Made by a program: the position numbers and the translations under genes. Shown here one piece after another: positions 34,659-42,554 of a stretch of 64,000 nt of DNA (its first letter is position 1; the number at the start of each line of letters is the position of its first letter). The notes under the pieces were generated by a model. That model had not been told where the DNA came from, searched no databases, and saw nothing but the letters and a program-made list of their open reading frames with translations. The DNA lies in the NCBI RefSeq assembly GCF_003711225.1, contig NZ_CP031030.1:3224001-3288000 (forward strand), in the 5' to 3' direction. This DNA comes from Runella sp. SP2 (lineage in GTDB: Bacteria; Bacteroidota; Bacteroidia; Cytophagales; Spirosomataceae).

Positions 34659-35114
34659 ATGAAACTTGTTCGTTTGTGGATATTTTTAGCGATGACCGTG
34701 TTCGGTTTAAGTCAATGTAACCTATCCAAAAATGGAGGTGAAGAACCCGCCCCTGACCCTAATGTCTCTAAAACGGAGCTTTTGGCAGGAAAATCCTCAA
34801 AAGCGTGGGTACTAACTGCTTCAAAAATCAACGGTAGTGATGTTTTAGGACAAAGCATTCCTTGTGTGCGCGACAACAACATGGTCTTTAAAACCGACAA
34901 AAACTACGAGTGGAACGAAGGTGCAACCAAATGCCGTACGCAAGACGACCAAGTCTTTGAAAAAGGAACGTGGGCTTTTAACACCGCTGAAACCGAGCTG
35001 GTGCTAAATAACGAGACGAACTATAAAATCCTCAAACTCACCGAAAATACCCTCCAAGTTTCATATACAAACGTATTTGGAGAAACCTTGGAAATGACCT
35101 TTAAGCCTAATTAA
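34659..35114 (+). CDS. Small lipoprotein, lipocalin-like domain
   Basis: A 151-residue lipoprotein starting at ATG 34659 (the frame also has a TTG at 34653). The lipobox FGLSQC gives the lipidated Cys. The mature part has LLAGKSSKAWVLTASKING..., a single ...PCVRDN... region, CRTQDDQVFEKGTWAF and terminal strands, a pattern used in Bacteroidota lipocalin-like domains. A TATATTTG element at 34565-34572 could be its -7 box. Function unknown. miaA begins three bases after its stop. Confidence 0.7.
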   Translation: MKLVRLWIFLAMTVFGLSQCNLSKNGGEEPAPDPNVSKTELLAGKSSKAWVLTASKINGSDVLGQSIPCVRDNNMVFKTDKNYEWNEGATKCRTQDDQVFEKGTWAFNTAETELVLNNETNYKILKLTENTLQVSYTNVFGETLEMTFKPN

Positions 35115-35117
35115 TTC

Positions 35118-36038
35118 TTGCAAAAACTTCTTATCGTCATTGCTGGCCCCACGGCAGTGGGAAAGACAGACTTATGCGTTCGACTTGCCCAAACGCTCGA
35201 AACGGAAGTCATTTCGGCCGATTCTCGGCAATTTTACCGTGAGCTTTCCATCGGCACGGCTAAACCTTCACTGGAAGAATTGAAGGGGAAGGGTGTTCCG
35301 CATCATTTTATTGACTCTCATTCCATTGAAACCTTGTACAGCGCGGGTTCGTTTGAACGCGATGCGCTGGCACTTTTGGAACAGCTGTTTCAGACCAAAG
35401 ACATTGTGATTCTCACAGGCGGCTCGGGTTTGTACATCAAAGCAGTGTGTGAAGGGCTGGATAATTTGCCAGAAACGCCTCCCGAACTACGCACCCAACT
35501 CATGTCCCGCCTCGAAACCGAAGGCTTGGCCGTGTTACAAGCGGAACTCCAACAACTTGACCCCGTTTACTGCGCTACCAACGACCTCCAAAATACCCAA
35601 CGGGTGGTTCGAGCGCTGGAAGTGTGTTTGCTCACGGGCAAACCTTATTCGTCGTTTCGGGAAAAACAGGTCGCTCAACGCCCTTTCCGAATCATCCAGA
35701 TTGCGCTAGAACGCGACCGCGACGAATTATATCACCGCATCGACGCCCGTATGGACCAAATGCTGGCTGCTGGGCTGGTCGAAGAGGCACGCTCGGTCAT
35801 CGCCTTTCGCGAACACAATGCGCTGCAAACCGTTGGTTATAAAGAGATTTACGATTATTTTGACGGAGCCTACGACTACGCCGAAATGGTACGATTGCTC
35901 AAACGCAATACCCGACGCTACGCCAAACGCCAACTGACGTGGTTTAAGCACCAAGGCGATTTTCGGTGGTTTCATGCCTCTGATTTTGAAGGTATTTTAT
36001 CGTATATTAGCGAGCAGCGAAATGCAGATAACGGTTAA
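35118..36038 (+). CDS. miaA: tRNA dimethylallyltransferase MiaA
   Basis: A 306-residue enzyme adding the dimethylallyl group to A37 of tRNAs. P-loop GPTAVGKT, EVISADSRQFYRELSIGTAKP and GGSGLYIKAVCEG mark the family. There is no ATG before the P-loop, so TTG at 35118 is the likely start, three bases after the preceding stop. The two genes are probably co-transcribed. Confidence 0.93.
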   Translation: MQKLLIVIAGPTAVGKTDLCVRLAQTLETEVISADSRQFYRELSIGTAKPSLEELKGKGVPHHFIDSHSIETLYSAGSFERDALALLEQLFQTKDIVILTGGSGLYIKAVCEGLDNLPETPPELRTQLMSRLETEGLAVLQAELQQLDPVYCATNDLQNTQRVVRALEVCLLTGKPYSSFREKQVAQRPFRIIQIALERDRDELYHRIDARMDQMLAAGLVEEARSVIAFREHNALQTVGYKEIYDYFDGAYDYAEMVRLLKRNTRRYAKRQLTWFKHQGDFRWFHASDFEGILSYISEQRNADNG

Positions 36039-36061
36039 CAGATAACAATTACACGGATAAC
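36027..36061. repeat. GATAAC repeated three times
   Basis: GATAAC occurs at 36027, 36041 and 36056 with spacing of 14-15 bp, starting in the last codons of miaA and running into the spacer before the PolX gene. It is too short to classify; it could be a simple repeat or a multi-site binding region. Confidence 0.4.
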
Positions 36062-36083
36062 AAATCAAAGAACAAACCCTGCC

Positions 36084-37853
36084 ATGTCAAACGAAGAAAT
36101 TGTTGAAGTACTCGAACTTACCGTCAAATTAATGGAGCTTCACAATGCCGATGCGTTCAAAACGCGGGCATTTGGCTCTGCCGCCTTTAACCTCGACCGC
36201 TTCAAAGACGCCGAACTTGCCAGTCTTTCGGCCGATGAACTCACAAAAATTCAGGGAGTTAGTAAAAACATGGCGGGGAAACTCGTGCAGCTTGTTGCCA
36301 CGGGGCACTTGGCCGAACTCGACGAATTGTTGGCACAAACTCCCGTTGGCGTCTTGGAAATGTTTAAAATCAAAGGCATTGGCCCCAAGAAAATTGGCAC
36401 CATTTGGCGGGACTTGGGCATCGAAACCCTCGAAGGCTTGCAGGCGGCTTGCGAAAGTGGCCAAATTGCCAAATTGAAAGGCTTCGGAGAAGGGACGCAG
36501 CAAAAGATTTTGGACTCGATGGCTTTCTTACGAAGTCAGGCGGGGAAACTTCGCATGGACAAAGGAGAAGCCCTTGCTACCCTTATTTTGGAAGAATTGC
36601 AGCCTCATTTTGCCCAAATCGCCATCACTGGTGAGGTAGCTCGTAAGTGCGAAATTGTGGAAACGATTCAGTTGGTTGTGGGTACCGAATCGCCCGTAGC
36701 GGCGGCCCGAATCATCGGTTCGGTGGGTTGGTTGGTACAAAATCCTAAAGAATCGTCGCCGTTTGTATGGCGTGGCAAAATCCAAGACCGCAGCCAAGCC
36801 ACTGACCTTCCGCCCCAAGGCGAAGAAATTGAGGTAAAAAAGACGCTAGAAGTAAACGTTGAAATTCAATTTGTTCAGCCCGAACGCTTTGAAAACGAGC
36901 GCTTTATTTCGGACAGTGCCCACGCTCACTTGTTTGCTAAAACCCCATCGGGACATACATTATTATCCTTGGCAAACACCGCCCAAGCGTTTGTGTCAGC
37001 CGAAGAAATCTACCAAAGTGCAGGGCTTCCGTACATCGTTCCCGAAATGCGCGAAGGATTGGGAGAATTTGACTGGCGCAGCACCCACGCCAACGAAGAC
37101 TTGGTAGAATGGCAACACCTACGCGGAATTTTGCACAACCACAGTACCTATTCCGACGGAAAGCACAGCCTCGAACAAATGGCGCGTTTTTGTCAAGAAC
37201 TTGGTTTTGAATACCTTGGCATCGCCGACCACTCCCAAACTGCGACCTATGCCCAAGGACTCAACGAAGAACGCGTAGAACAACAACACGCCGAAATCGA
37301 CCGCCTCAACCAAACTTTTGCCCAAGAGTTTTCGACTCCTTTTAAAATCTTGAAAGGCATCGAATCCGATATTTTGGGCGATGGCTCGCTCGACTACCCC
37401 GAAAGTATTTTAAAAACCTTCGATTTTGTGGTGGCGTCGGTACACAGCAACCTCAACATGAACCTCGAAAAAGCCACAACGCGCTTACTTCGGGCCATCG
37501 AAAACCCTTATACAACCATTTTAGGACACCCAACGGGGCGTTTATTGTTGGCACGGGCAGGCTACCCCATTGATTACAAATTAATTATCGATGCCTGCGC
37601 CCAAAACGGCGTCGTCATCGAAATCAATGCCAGTCCGTGGCGGTTGGATTTGGATTGGCGCTGGATTCGGTACTGCATGGAAAAAGGCGTGATGCTTTCC
37701 ATCAACCCCGATGCCCACGAAAAAAATGGGTATTACGACATGCACTACGGCGTAGCCGTGGGACGAAAGGGTGGTTTGACCAAAGACATGACCTTCAATG
37801 CCTTGTCATTGACCGACCTTGAAGCCCATTTAGCCAAACGTAAGAGCCGCTAA
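36084..37853 (+). CDS. PolX-like protein: HhH and PHP domains, degenerate polymerase
   Basis: A 589-residue protein. N-terminal helix-hairpin-helix elements resemble family X (IQGVSKNMAGKLVQL, IKGIGPKKIGTIW, LKGFGEGTQQKI). The polymerase region, however, reads GEVARKCEIVETIQLVVG at about residues 183-200 where PolX normally has GSxRR and an acidic DxD. The third Asp region reads NVEIQF near 255. The C-terminal PHP phosphoesterase is intact: LHNHSTYSDG, ADHS, GIESDI, ASVHS, GHPTGR and NPDAH. Nuclease activity is therefore likely and polymerase activity unlikely. Length fits PolX. Confidence 0.85.
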   Translation: MSNEEIVEVLELTVKLMELHNADAFKTRAFGSAAFNLDRFKDAELASLSADELTKIQGVSKNMAGKLVQLVATGHLAELDELLAQTPVGVLEMFKIKGIGPKKIGTIWRDLGIETLEGLQAACESGQIAKLKGFGEGTQQKILDSMAFLRSQAGKLRMDKGEALATLILEELQPHFAQIAITGEVARKCEIVETIQLVVGTESPVAAARIIGSVGWLVQNPKESSPFVWRGKIQDRSQATDLPPQGEEIEVKKTLEVNVEIQFVQPERFENERFISDSAHAHLFAKTPSGHTLLSLANTAQAFVSAEEIYQSAGLPYIVPEMREGLGEFDWRSTHANEDLVEWQHLRGILHNHSTYSDGKHSLEQMARFCQELGFEYLGIADHSQTATYAQGLNEERVEQQHAEIDRLNQTFAQEFSTPFKILKGIESDILGDGSLDYPESILKTFDFVVASVHSNLNMNLEKATTRLLRAIENPYTTILGHPTGRLLLARAGYPIDYKLIIDACAQNGVVIEINASPWRLDLDWRWIRYCMEKGVMLSINPDAHEKNGYYDMHYGVAVGRKGGLTKDMTFNALSLTDLEAHLAKRKSR

Positions 37854-37870
37854 GTACTTTACTTTGATAC

Positions 37871-37987
37871 TTTTAAAACACATAGAGCACAATTAGAATA
37901 AACACATAGTAAACAAAGAAAGCCACAACATCGACCTTTAGATTTGTTTTCTATGTGAAAATTCTATGTGGCCTATGTGTTTTAAAA
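37871..37987. repeat. CACATAG palindromic repeat, copy 1
   Basis: TTTTAAAACACATAG (37871-37885) and CTATGTGTTTTAAAA (37973-37987) are perfect inverted arms. Between them ACACATAG and CTATGTG recur, so the 117-bp element can fold as a long imperfect hairpin. It lies after the PolX-like gene. A relative with the same core is at 53730-53797. Confidence 0.8.
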
Positions 37988-38101
37988 TGGATGCGTAACA
38001 CCTTCCCAACAACAATTTTATTTTTCTCGCATCATTTTCGCCCGATAACGCGTTACTACTAAAAGAAAACTATCTTTACGTAAATGTAAACTCCTAGCAC
38101 A

Positions 38102-38902
38102 ATGAAAAAGCTATTCTTCGGGCTTTTGATTTTCGCAACTGCGCTGCAATCTTGCAAAACTGACCCAGATCCCAATGAAAAAAATACGCTTACCTTGTCT
38201 TTTGCCAATAAAGTAGGCACGCAAGACGTGGTGTTGGGCAAAGAGTCGTACCAAAATGCCGTGGGCGAAACGTTCGGCGTAACTACCTACAATTATTTCA
38301 TCAGCAACATTTCCCTCAAAAAATCAGACGGAACGCTTTATACCATTCCGCAAGATTCAAGTTATTTTCTTATCAAAGAGTCCAATCCTGCCTCCAAAAA
38401 AATCACCCTGCGGGGCGTTCCAGCAGGCGACTATACCGAACTCCGTTTTATGATTGGGGTCGATAGCCTTCGCAACACCATGGACATCAGCCGCCGCACG
38501 GGCGTGCTTGACCCTGGCGACGCTACCCACGACGGCGACGGGATGTATTGGTCGTGGAACTCAGGTTATATTTTCCTTAAAATTGAAGGAACTTCACCTC
38601 AAGTGGCTGCCGATGCCGCAGGAAACCGCAAATACCGCTACCACATTGGGGGATTTGGAGGTTATAATGCCAAGACTTTTAACAACCTACGTACCGTAAC
38701 GCTGCCGTTGGGAAGCGTAGCTGCAACCGTTGGGCCAAACCAACAGCCAGTGATTGAAGTGGTAAGTGATATTTCTAAGATTTTTAACGGTACGCAAAAA
38801 GTAAGCCTCGCCCAGTACCCCACGGTGATGTTTGCCGATTATTCCACTACAGTTGCCAACAACTACGTCAACATGTTTAGCATTGGCGGCGTAAAAGATT
38901 AA
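38102..38902 (+). CDS. MbnP-like periplasmic lipoprotein, copy A
   Basis: A 266-residue lipoprotein (lipobox LQSC, Cys near residue 17). It has MbnP features: a FISNISLKKSDG segment, LRFMIGVDSLRNTMDISRRTGVLDP, MYWSWNSGYIFLKIEG and YHIGGFGGYNAKT. In methanotroph work, MbnP is a copper-binding protein in which a Trp is oxidised to kynurenine by its diheme partner MbnH. The partner gene starts 6 bp downstream. Trp residues in MYWSWNSG are candidates for such modification; this is inference. Confidence 0.83.
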   Translation: MKKLFFGLLIFATALQSCKTDPDPNEKNTLTLSFANKVGTQDVVLGKESYQNAVGETFGVTTYNYFISNISLKKSDGTLYTIPQDSSYFLIKESNPASKKITLRGVPAGDYTELRFMIGVDSLRNTMDISRRTGVLDPGDATHDGDGMYWSWNSGYIFLKIEGTSPQVAADAAGNRKYRYHIGGFGGYNAKTFNNLRTVTLPLGSVAATVGPNQQPVIEVVSDISKIFNGTQKVSLAQYPTVMFADYSTTVANNYVNMFSIGGVKD

Positions 38903-38908
38903 CCACGT

Positions 38909-39988
38909 ATGAACAAGTCGTTTCTCGTCATCGGTGCTATGGCTTTGTTTGGATGGGCGGCGTGTCGGCAGTCGTCGTCATCCCCCCCCGAACCCACTAC
39001 GCCCACGACCGAAACGCTAGAACTGCCTCAGCCTAGCTACTTCCCGCCGCTAGTCTATGACCTGAAGTCTAACCCGCTTACTTATGACGGGTTTCAACTA
39101 GGGCGCTCATTATTTTACGATGGACTTTTATCAAGAAATGGCACCATTGCCTGCGGAACCTGTCACCAACAAGCCGTGGCTTTTACACACCATGGGCACG
39201 ATTTGAGCCACGGGATTGACGACAAAATTGGCATGAGAAACGCCCCGCCCATTCAAAACATGGCGTGGGCTAAAGAGTTTTTCTGGGACGGGGGCGTGCA
39301 TCAACTGGATTTGTTTCCGATTGCCCCCATTGAAAACCCCGTTGAAATGGACGAAAAACTACCAAACGTTCTTCAAAAACTCCGCGATAGCAAAAACCCC
39401 AACTACCCCGAATTATTCAAAAAAGCATTTGGCAGCACCGAAATTACGACCGAGCGGTTTACCAAAGCTTTGTCGCAGTTTATGGTCTTTTTGGTGTCTA
39501 ACAACTCCCGTTACGACCTTTACCTGCGCGGTACGACCAACGCCCTCACGGCGACCGAAAAAGAAGGATTGGCCTTGTTTAAACAAAAATGCGCGACCTG
39601 CCACACGGGCGAGTTATTTACCGACCAATCGTTTCGTAACAATGGCCTCGACAACAGCCGCAGCAGCGACCAAGGGCGTTTTCGCATCACTCAAAACCCC
39701 GACGACCTCTACAAATTTAAAGTTCCTAGCCTACGCAACGTCGGTTATACGTCTCCTTACATGCACGACGGGCGGTTTAGTACCCTCGAACAAGTGCTAA
39801 ACCACTACGCCTCCAACGTCCAAAAAACCAATACCTTAGACCCTGCTTTACAAGCTAACGGCCAACTCGGCATTGCAATGACCGACGACGAAAAGGCCAA
39901 AATCATCGCCTTCTTAAAAACCCTCTCCGACGAGCAGTTTGTGAAAGACTACCGCTTTGCCGACCCAGGTTTTGGGAAGGCGTTTTAA
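38909..39988 (+). CDS. MbnH-like diheme cytochrome c peroxidase, copy A
   Basis: A 359-residue lipoprotein (lipobox WAAC, C19) of the bacterial diheme cytochrome c peroxidase/MauG superfamily. Haem-binding CGTCH is at residues 82-86 and CATCH at 228-232. The conserved THHGHDLSHG, NAPPIQNMAWAKEFFWDGG and YMHDGRFSTLEQVLNHY are present. It follows an MbnP-like gene by 6 bp, the arrangement of MbnP/MbnH, where the enzyme modifies its partner. An ordinary peroxidase role is the alternative. Confidence 0.9.
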   Translation: MNKSFLVIGAMALFGWAACRQSSSSPPEPTTPTTETLELPQPSYFPPLVYDLKSNPLTYDGFQLGRSLFYDGLLSRNGTIACGTCHQQAVAFTHHGHDLSHGIDDKIGMRNAPPIQNMAWAKEFFWDGGVHQLDLFPIAPIENPVEMDEKLPNVLQKLRDSKNPNYPELFKKAFGSTEITTERFTKALSQFMVFLVSNNSRYDLYLRGTTNALTATEKEGLALFKQKCATCHTGELFTDQSFRNNGLDNSRSSDQGRFRITQNPDDLYKFKVPSLRNVGYTSPYMHDGRFSTLEQVLNHYASNVQKTNTLDPALQANGQLGIAMTDDEKAKIIAFLKTLSDEQFVKDYRFADPGFGKAF

Positions 39989-40611
39989 AGCGTGTACTGA
40001 CCTTTCAAGCGAATGGTGACCACGATGTCTTTGGCACTCTTATTTTTAAAATACCAACCATGTCGGCCTTCGTAGGGCGCACAAAAAGTACCAATAATAT
40101 TGTTGGAATATGCTTCGGTGTAGCTCTCAAAAAACTCGTCCTTGTTCGGGTCGGGGTGTTCCTCTTTTACTTCCCCGTGAAAATCCGAAAACAATACGCC
40201 ATGGTCGGTCACCCATTCGTATTTTACCTTTCCATATTTTAACACATTCATCTTAAACTCAATGCCTTTTCCTGCCAATACCCGTACGGTCACGCTATCT
40301 TCCCGTTCGTCGTATTGCTTTTCGGGGGCAGGGTTGTTGGCTTCTTTCGGCATTGGAATAGATGGGTCAGAGCCCGCATCGGCCATTGTCAATATTGGGT
40401 ACGTAGGCGCACTTTCTACCGTATGAACGTGGTGATGATGATGCCCCTCAGGTTGATAAAGACTACTGAGTCCTAGCAACTTCCCCGCTCCCAACGGGTC
40501 TTTGCCGTATTCGGCGGGCAGTACCGCTCCAGTAAATATAATTACCCCTAACACAAGGGCGGCCACAACTGCTTTGCCAATTTGTGATGCTTCTAAACGA
40601 GGTGGATTCAT
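39985..40611 (-). CDS. Transmembrane anchor protein with His cluster
   Basis: A 208-residue protein starting at ATG 40611, giving MNPPRLEASQIGKAVVAALV and one membrane helix ending TGAVLPAEYGKDPLGAGKLLGL. The PAEYGxDPxGxG motif matches the 'transmembrane anchor protein' family found beside HupE genes. The linker has a five-His run with another His (EGHHHHHVH), so metal binding is likely. The outer domain is all beta. The gene is convergent with the MbnH copy A gene, overlapping its end by 4 bp, and lies just downstream of hupE. Confidence 0.75.
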   Translation of the reverse strand: MNPPRLEASQIGKAVVAALVLGVIIFTGAVLPAEYGKDPLGAGKLLGLSSLYQPEGHHHHHVHTVESAPTYPILTMADAGSDPSIPMPKEANNPAPEKQYDEREDSVTVRVLAGKGIEFKMNVLKYGKVKYEWVTDHGVLFSDFHGEVKEEHPDPNKDEFFESYTEAYSNNIIGTFCAPYEGRHGWYFKNKSAKDIVVTIRLKGQYTL

Positions 40612-40633
40612 AGCGATGATGTTTGAAAATCGT

Positions 40634-41323
40634 TTATTGTAAAAAATAACCAGTGAGTTGATAAGCCAGCAACACAAAACCTGCGGCCATTAAAAGGGTG
40701 TTTGTTAGCGTAGAAAAACGCTGAAAGCTCTCATAGTTTCGCCAAATACGCAAGAGAAGGAGAACAAAAATGAGCGCCAAAAACTGACCAATTTCTACCC
40801 CTAAGTTGAAGCCAATTAAGTTGGTAAATAGCCCTTCTTTGCCCATTTCAAACTCTTGAAGTTTGGTTGCCAACCCAAATCCGTGAAACAGTCCAAAAAT
40901 CAGCACTGCAACTTTGGTATCGGGCTGAATGCCAAATAGGACTTTAAATCCTCCTAAGTTGTCAAACCCTTTATAGACAATAGAAAAAGCAATGATGGCA
41001 TCAATCAAATAGGCATTGATTGAAATGTTGGCCAAAACCCCCAGCAAAAGGGTAAGGCTGTGCCCAACGGTAAAAAGGCTGACGTAAATCAAGATGTCTT
41101 TGGGACGATAAAGGAAAAAAATGACCCCGAGTAAGAAAAGAATATGATCATAGCCTGTCAGCATGTGTTTGGCTCCGATGTAGAGAAAAGGGACAAAAGC
41201 GACCCCTTCGTTGGCCAACAAAAAAGACTTGGTTTTATCGTCCACCCCGTGGGCACAAACGACCAAACTTGTCATGCACAGCAGCAACATCAGCCCTATG
41301 TTGGCTCGTATTTTATACTTCAT
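40634..41323 (-). CDS. HupE/UreJ-family membrane protein
   Basis: A 229-residue protein with signal peptide (ending VVCAHG) and six or so helices. The HupE_UreJ_2 motifs include GAKHMLTGYDHILFLLGV, FTVGHSLTLLLGV and LFGLFHGFGLA. HupE/UreJ proteins are metal permeases, nickel or cobalt in characterised cases. The paired His-rich anchor gene and neighbouring copper-type MbnP/MbnH genes suggest metal transport here; the specific ion is not determined by sequence. Confidence 0.85.
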   Translation of the reverse strand: MKYKIRANIGLMLLLCMTSLVVCAHGVDDKTKSFLLANEGVAFVPFLYIGAKHMLTGYDHILFLLGVIFFLYRPKDILIYVSLFTVGHSLTLLLGVLANISINAYLIDAIIAFSIVYKGFDNLGGFKVLFGIQPDTKVAVLIFGLFHGFGLATKLQEFEMGKEGLFTNLIGFNLGVEIGQFLALIFVLLLLRIWRNYESFQRFSTLTNTLLMAAGFVLLAYQLTGYFLQ

Positions 41324-41525
41324 AGAATAGTGGGATTTATTAGGCTACCAAATTACGACTTTGGTTGGGATATTTCTTCTTTTTTCTTGGGGATTTAGCT
41401 CGGCATAACAGCTGAATCCCCACCTACTCCTTGACTTGATTATAATAAAACTCAGCTACGATTGAGGTTTTAGTTTAAAAATTGTAATTTACGAACAAGT
41501 TAGGAAAAGCTTGTTTGGACTACTC

Positions 41526-42329
41526 ATGGACTTAACCCGTACCTACGCCGAGGGCGACACCCTCAAAGACCTCAACGGCCACGATTTTAAACTCTTTGGC
41601 CTCGACTACACAGAGTTGGTGTATGTAGCCGCCCGTGGCAAAACCTTTACCATGGGCGATAATAACTCAGGCAATGAAGACGAAGACGAAACCCAAATCA
41701 CCTTTGACCACGATTATTTGATCGGGCGGTTTGCCGTTACGCAAGAGCTATACCATTACGTAATGGGTCAAAATCCTTCTGAATTTATTGGTAAGCACCG
41801 ACCCGTTGATGCAGTATTGTGGGGTGCCATCACCCATGAATTTTTGCCAAATCTCAATAAAAAATTGCGAAAAACTTACCCCAATTTGCAAGGACGTTTT
41901 GCCCTCCCCTCTGAGGACCAATGGGAATACGCTGCCGCAGGCGGGCAAGTTTGGAACTCCCCCAAACTCGAATACGCAGGTTCCAATAATTTGCATGACG
42001 TAGGCTGGTTTAGAGATAATTCAGATAAAAAATCCACTTTCCCTGTTGGTTTGAAAGAACCCAATGCCTTGGGGTTGTACGACATGAGCGGCAACGTATG
42101 GGAATGGTGCCAAGACGATTACAAAGCCAATTTGGCAGAATTGCCCAAAAGTGGCCTGCCCGCCCCCAACCAAAAAGGTAATAGTAAAGTGCTTCGGGGC
42201 GGTAGCTATTTCAACGACCGCATCAACTGCCGTGTTCGTTACCGCATCAGCCGCTCCCCCGTCAACCGCATCATTAACTATGGTTTTCGGCTGGCTTTTT
42301 CCTCCCTTCAAACCGAAACGAATCTATGA
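41526..42329 (+). CDS. SUMF1-fold protein (FGE family), probably non-catalytic
   Basis: A 267-residue protein starting at ATG 41526; an in-frame TTG lies 15 bp earlier. FGE-sulfatase motifs are clear: YVAARGKTFTMGD, FAVTQELYHYVMGQNPS, RFALPSEDQWEYAAAGG, ALGLYDMSGNVWEWCQDDY, KVLRGGSYF and NYGFRLAF. The usual catalytic Cys pair in the last motif is not present; only one Cys (INCRVRYR) remains. It has no signal peptide. It lies 225 bp upstream of the LRR-Roc-TIR gene on the same strand. SUMF1-like domains are known partners in bacterial conflict systems. Confidence 0.87.
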   Translation: MDLTRTYAEGDTLKDLNGHDFKLFGLDYTELVYVAARGKTFTMGDNNSGNEDEDETQITFDHDYLIGRFAVTQELYHYVMGQNPSEFIGKHRPVDAVLWGAITHEFLPNLNKKLRKTYPNLQGRFALPSEDQWEYAAAGGQVWNSPKLEYAGSNNLHDVGWFRDNSDKKSTFPVGLKEPNALGLYDMSGNVWEWCQDDYKANLAELPKSGLPAPNQKGNSKVLRGGSYFNDRINCRVRYRISRSPVNRIINYGFRLAFSSLQTETNL

Positions 42330-42457
42330 AGCGTGAGGAGAGACGAGGAAATAAATGAGTTTCCAATTGTCATGCCGACGAAGGAGGCATCTAAATATTA
42401 CAGAATTATAGGCACTTAAATGAGTAAAAAGACAAATTTGCAAGTGAGGTAGCAAAA

Positions 42458-42513
42458 GCAAAACTACCTGAATGTCAAACTATAATATACAAATAAGTCT
42501 CAAGTAGTTTTGC
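42458..42513. repeat. Inverted repeat upstream of the LRR-Roc-TIR gene
   Basis: GCAAAACTACCTGA (42458-42471) and TCAAGTAGTTTTGC (42500-42513) pair over 13 of 14 positions with a 28-nt loop, 41 bp before the large gene. Just upstream, near 42370-42390, is a GCCGACGAAGGAGGCATCT word that recalls a dispersed Bacteroidota repeat. This could be a regulatory hairpin or a mobile-element scar. Confidence 0.5.
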
Positions 42514-42554
42514 ACAATTACTTGTCCTAAAATTAGTCATTTTTTTAGATTAGC

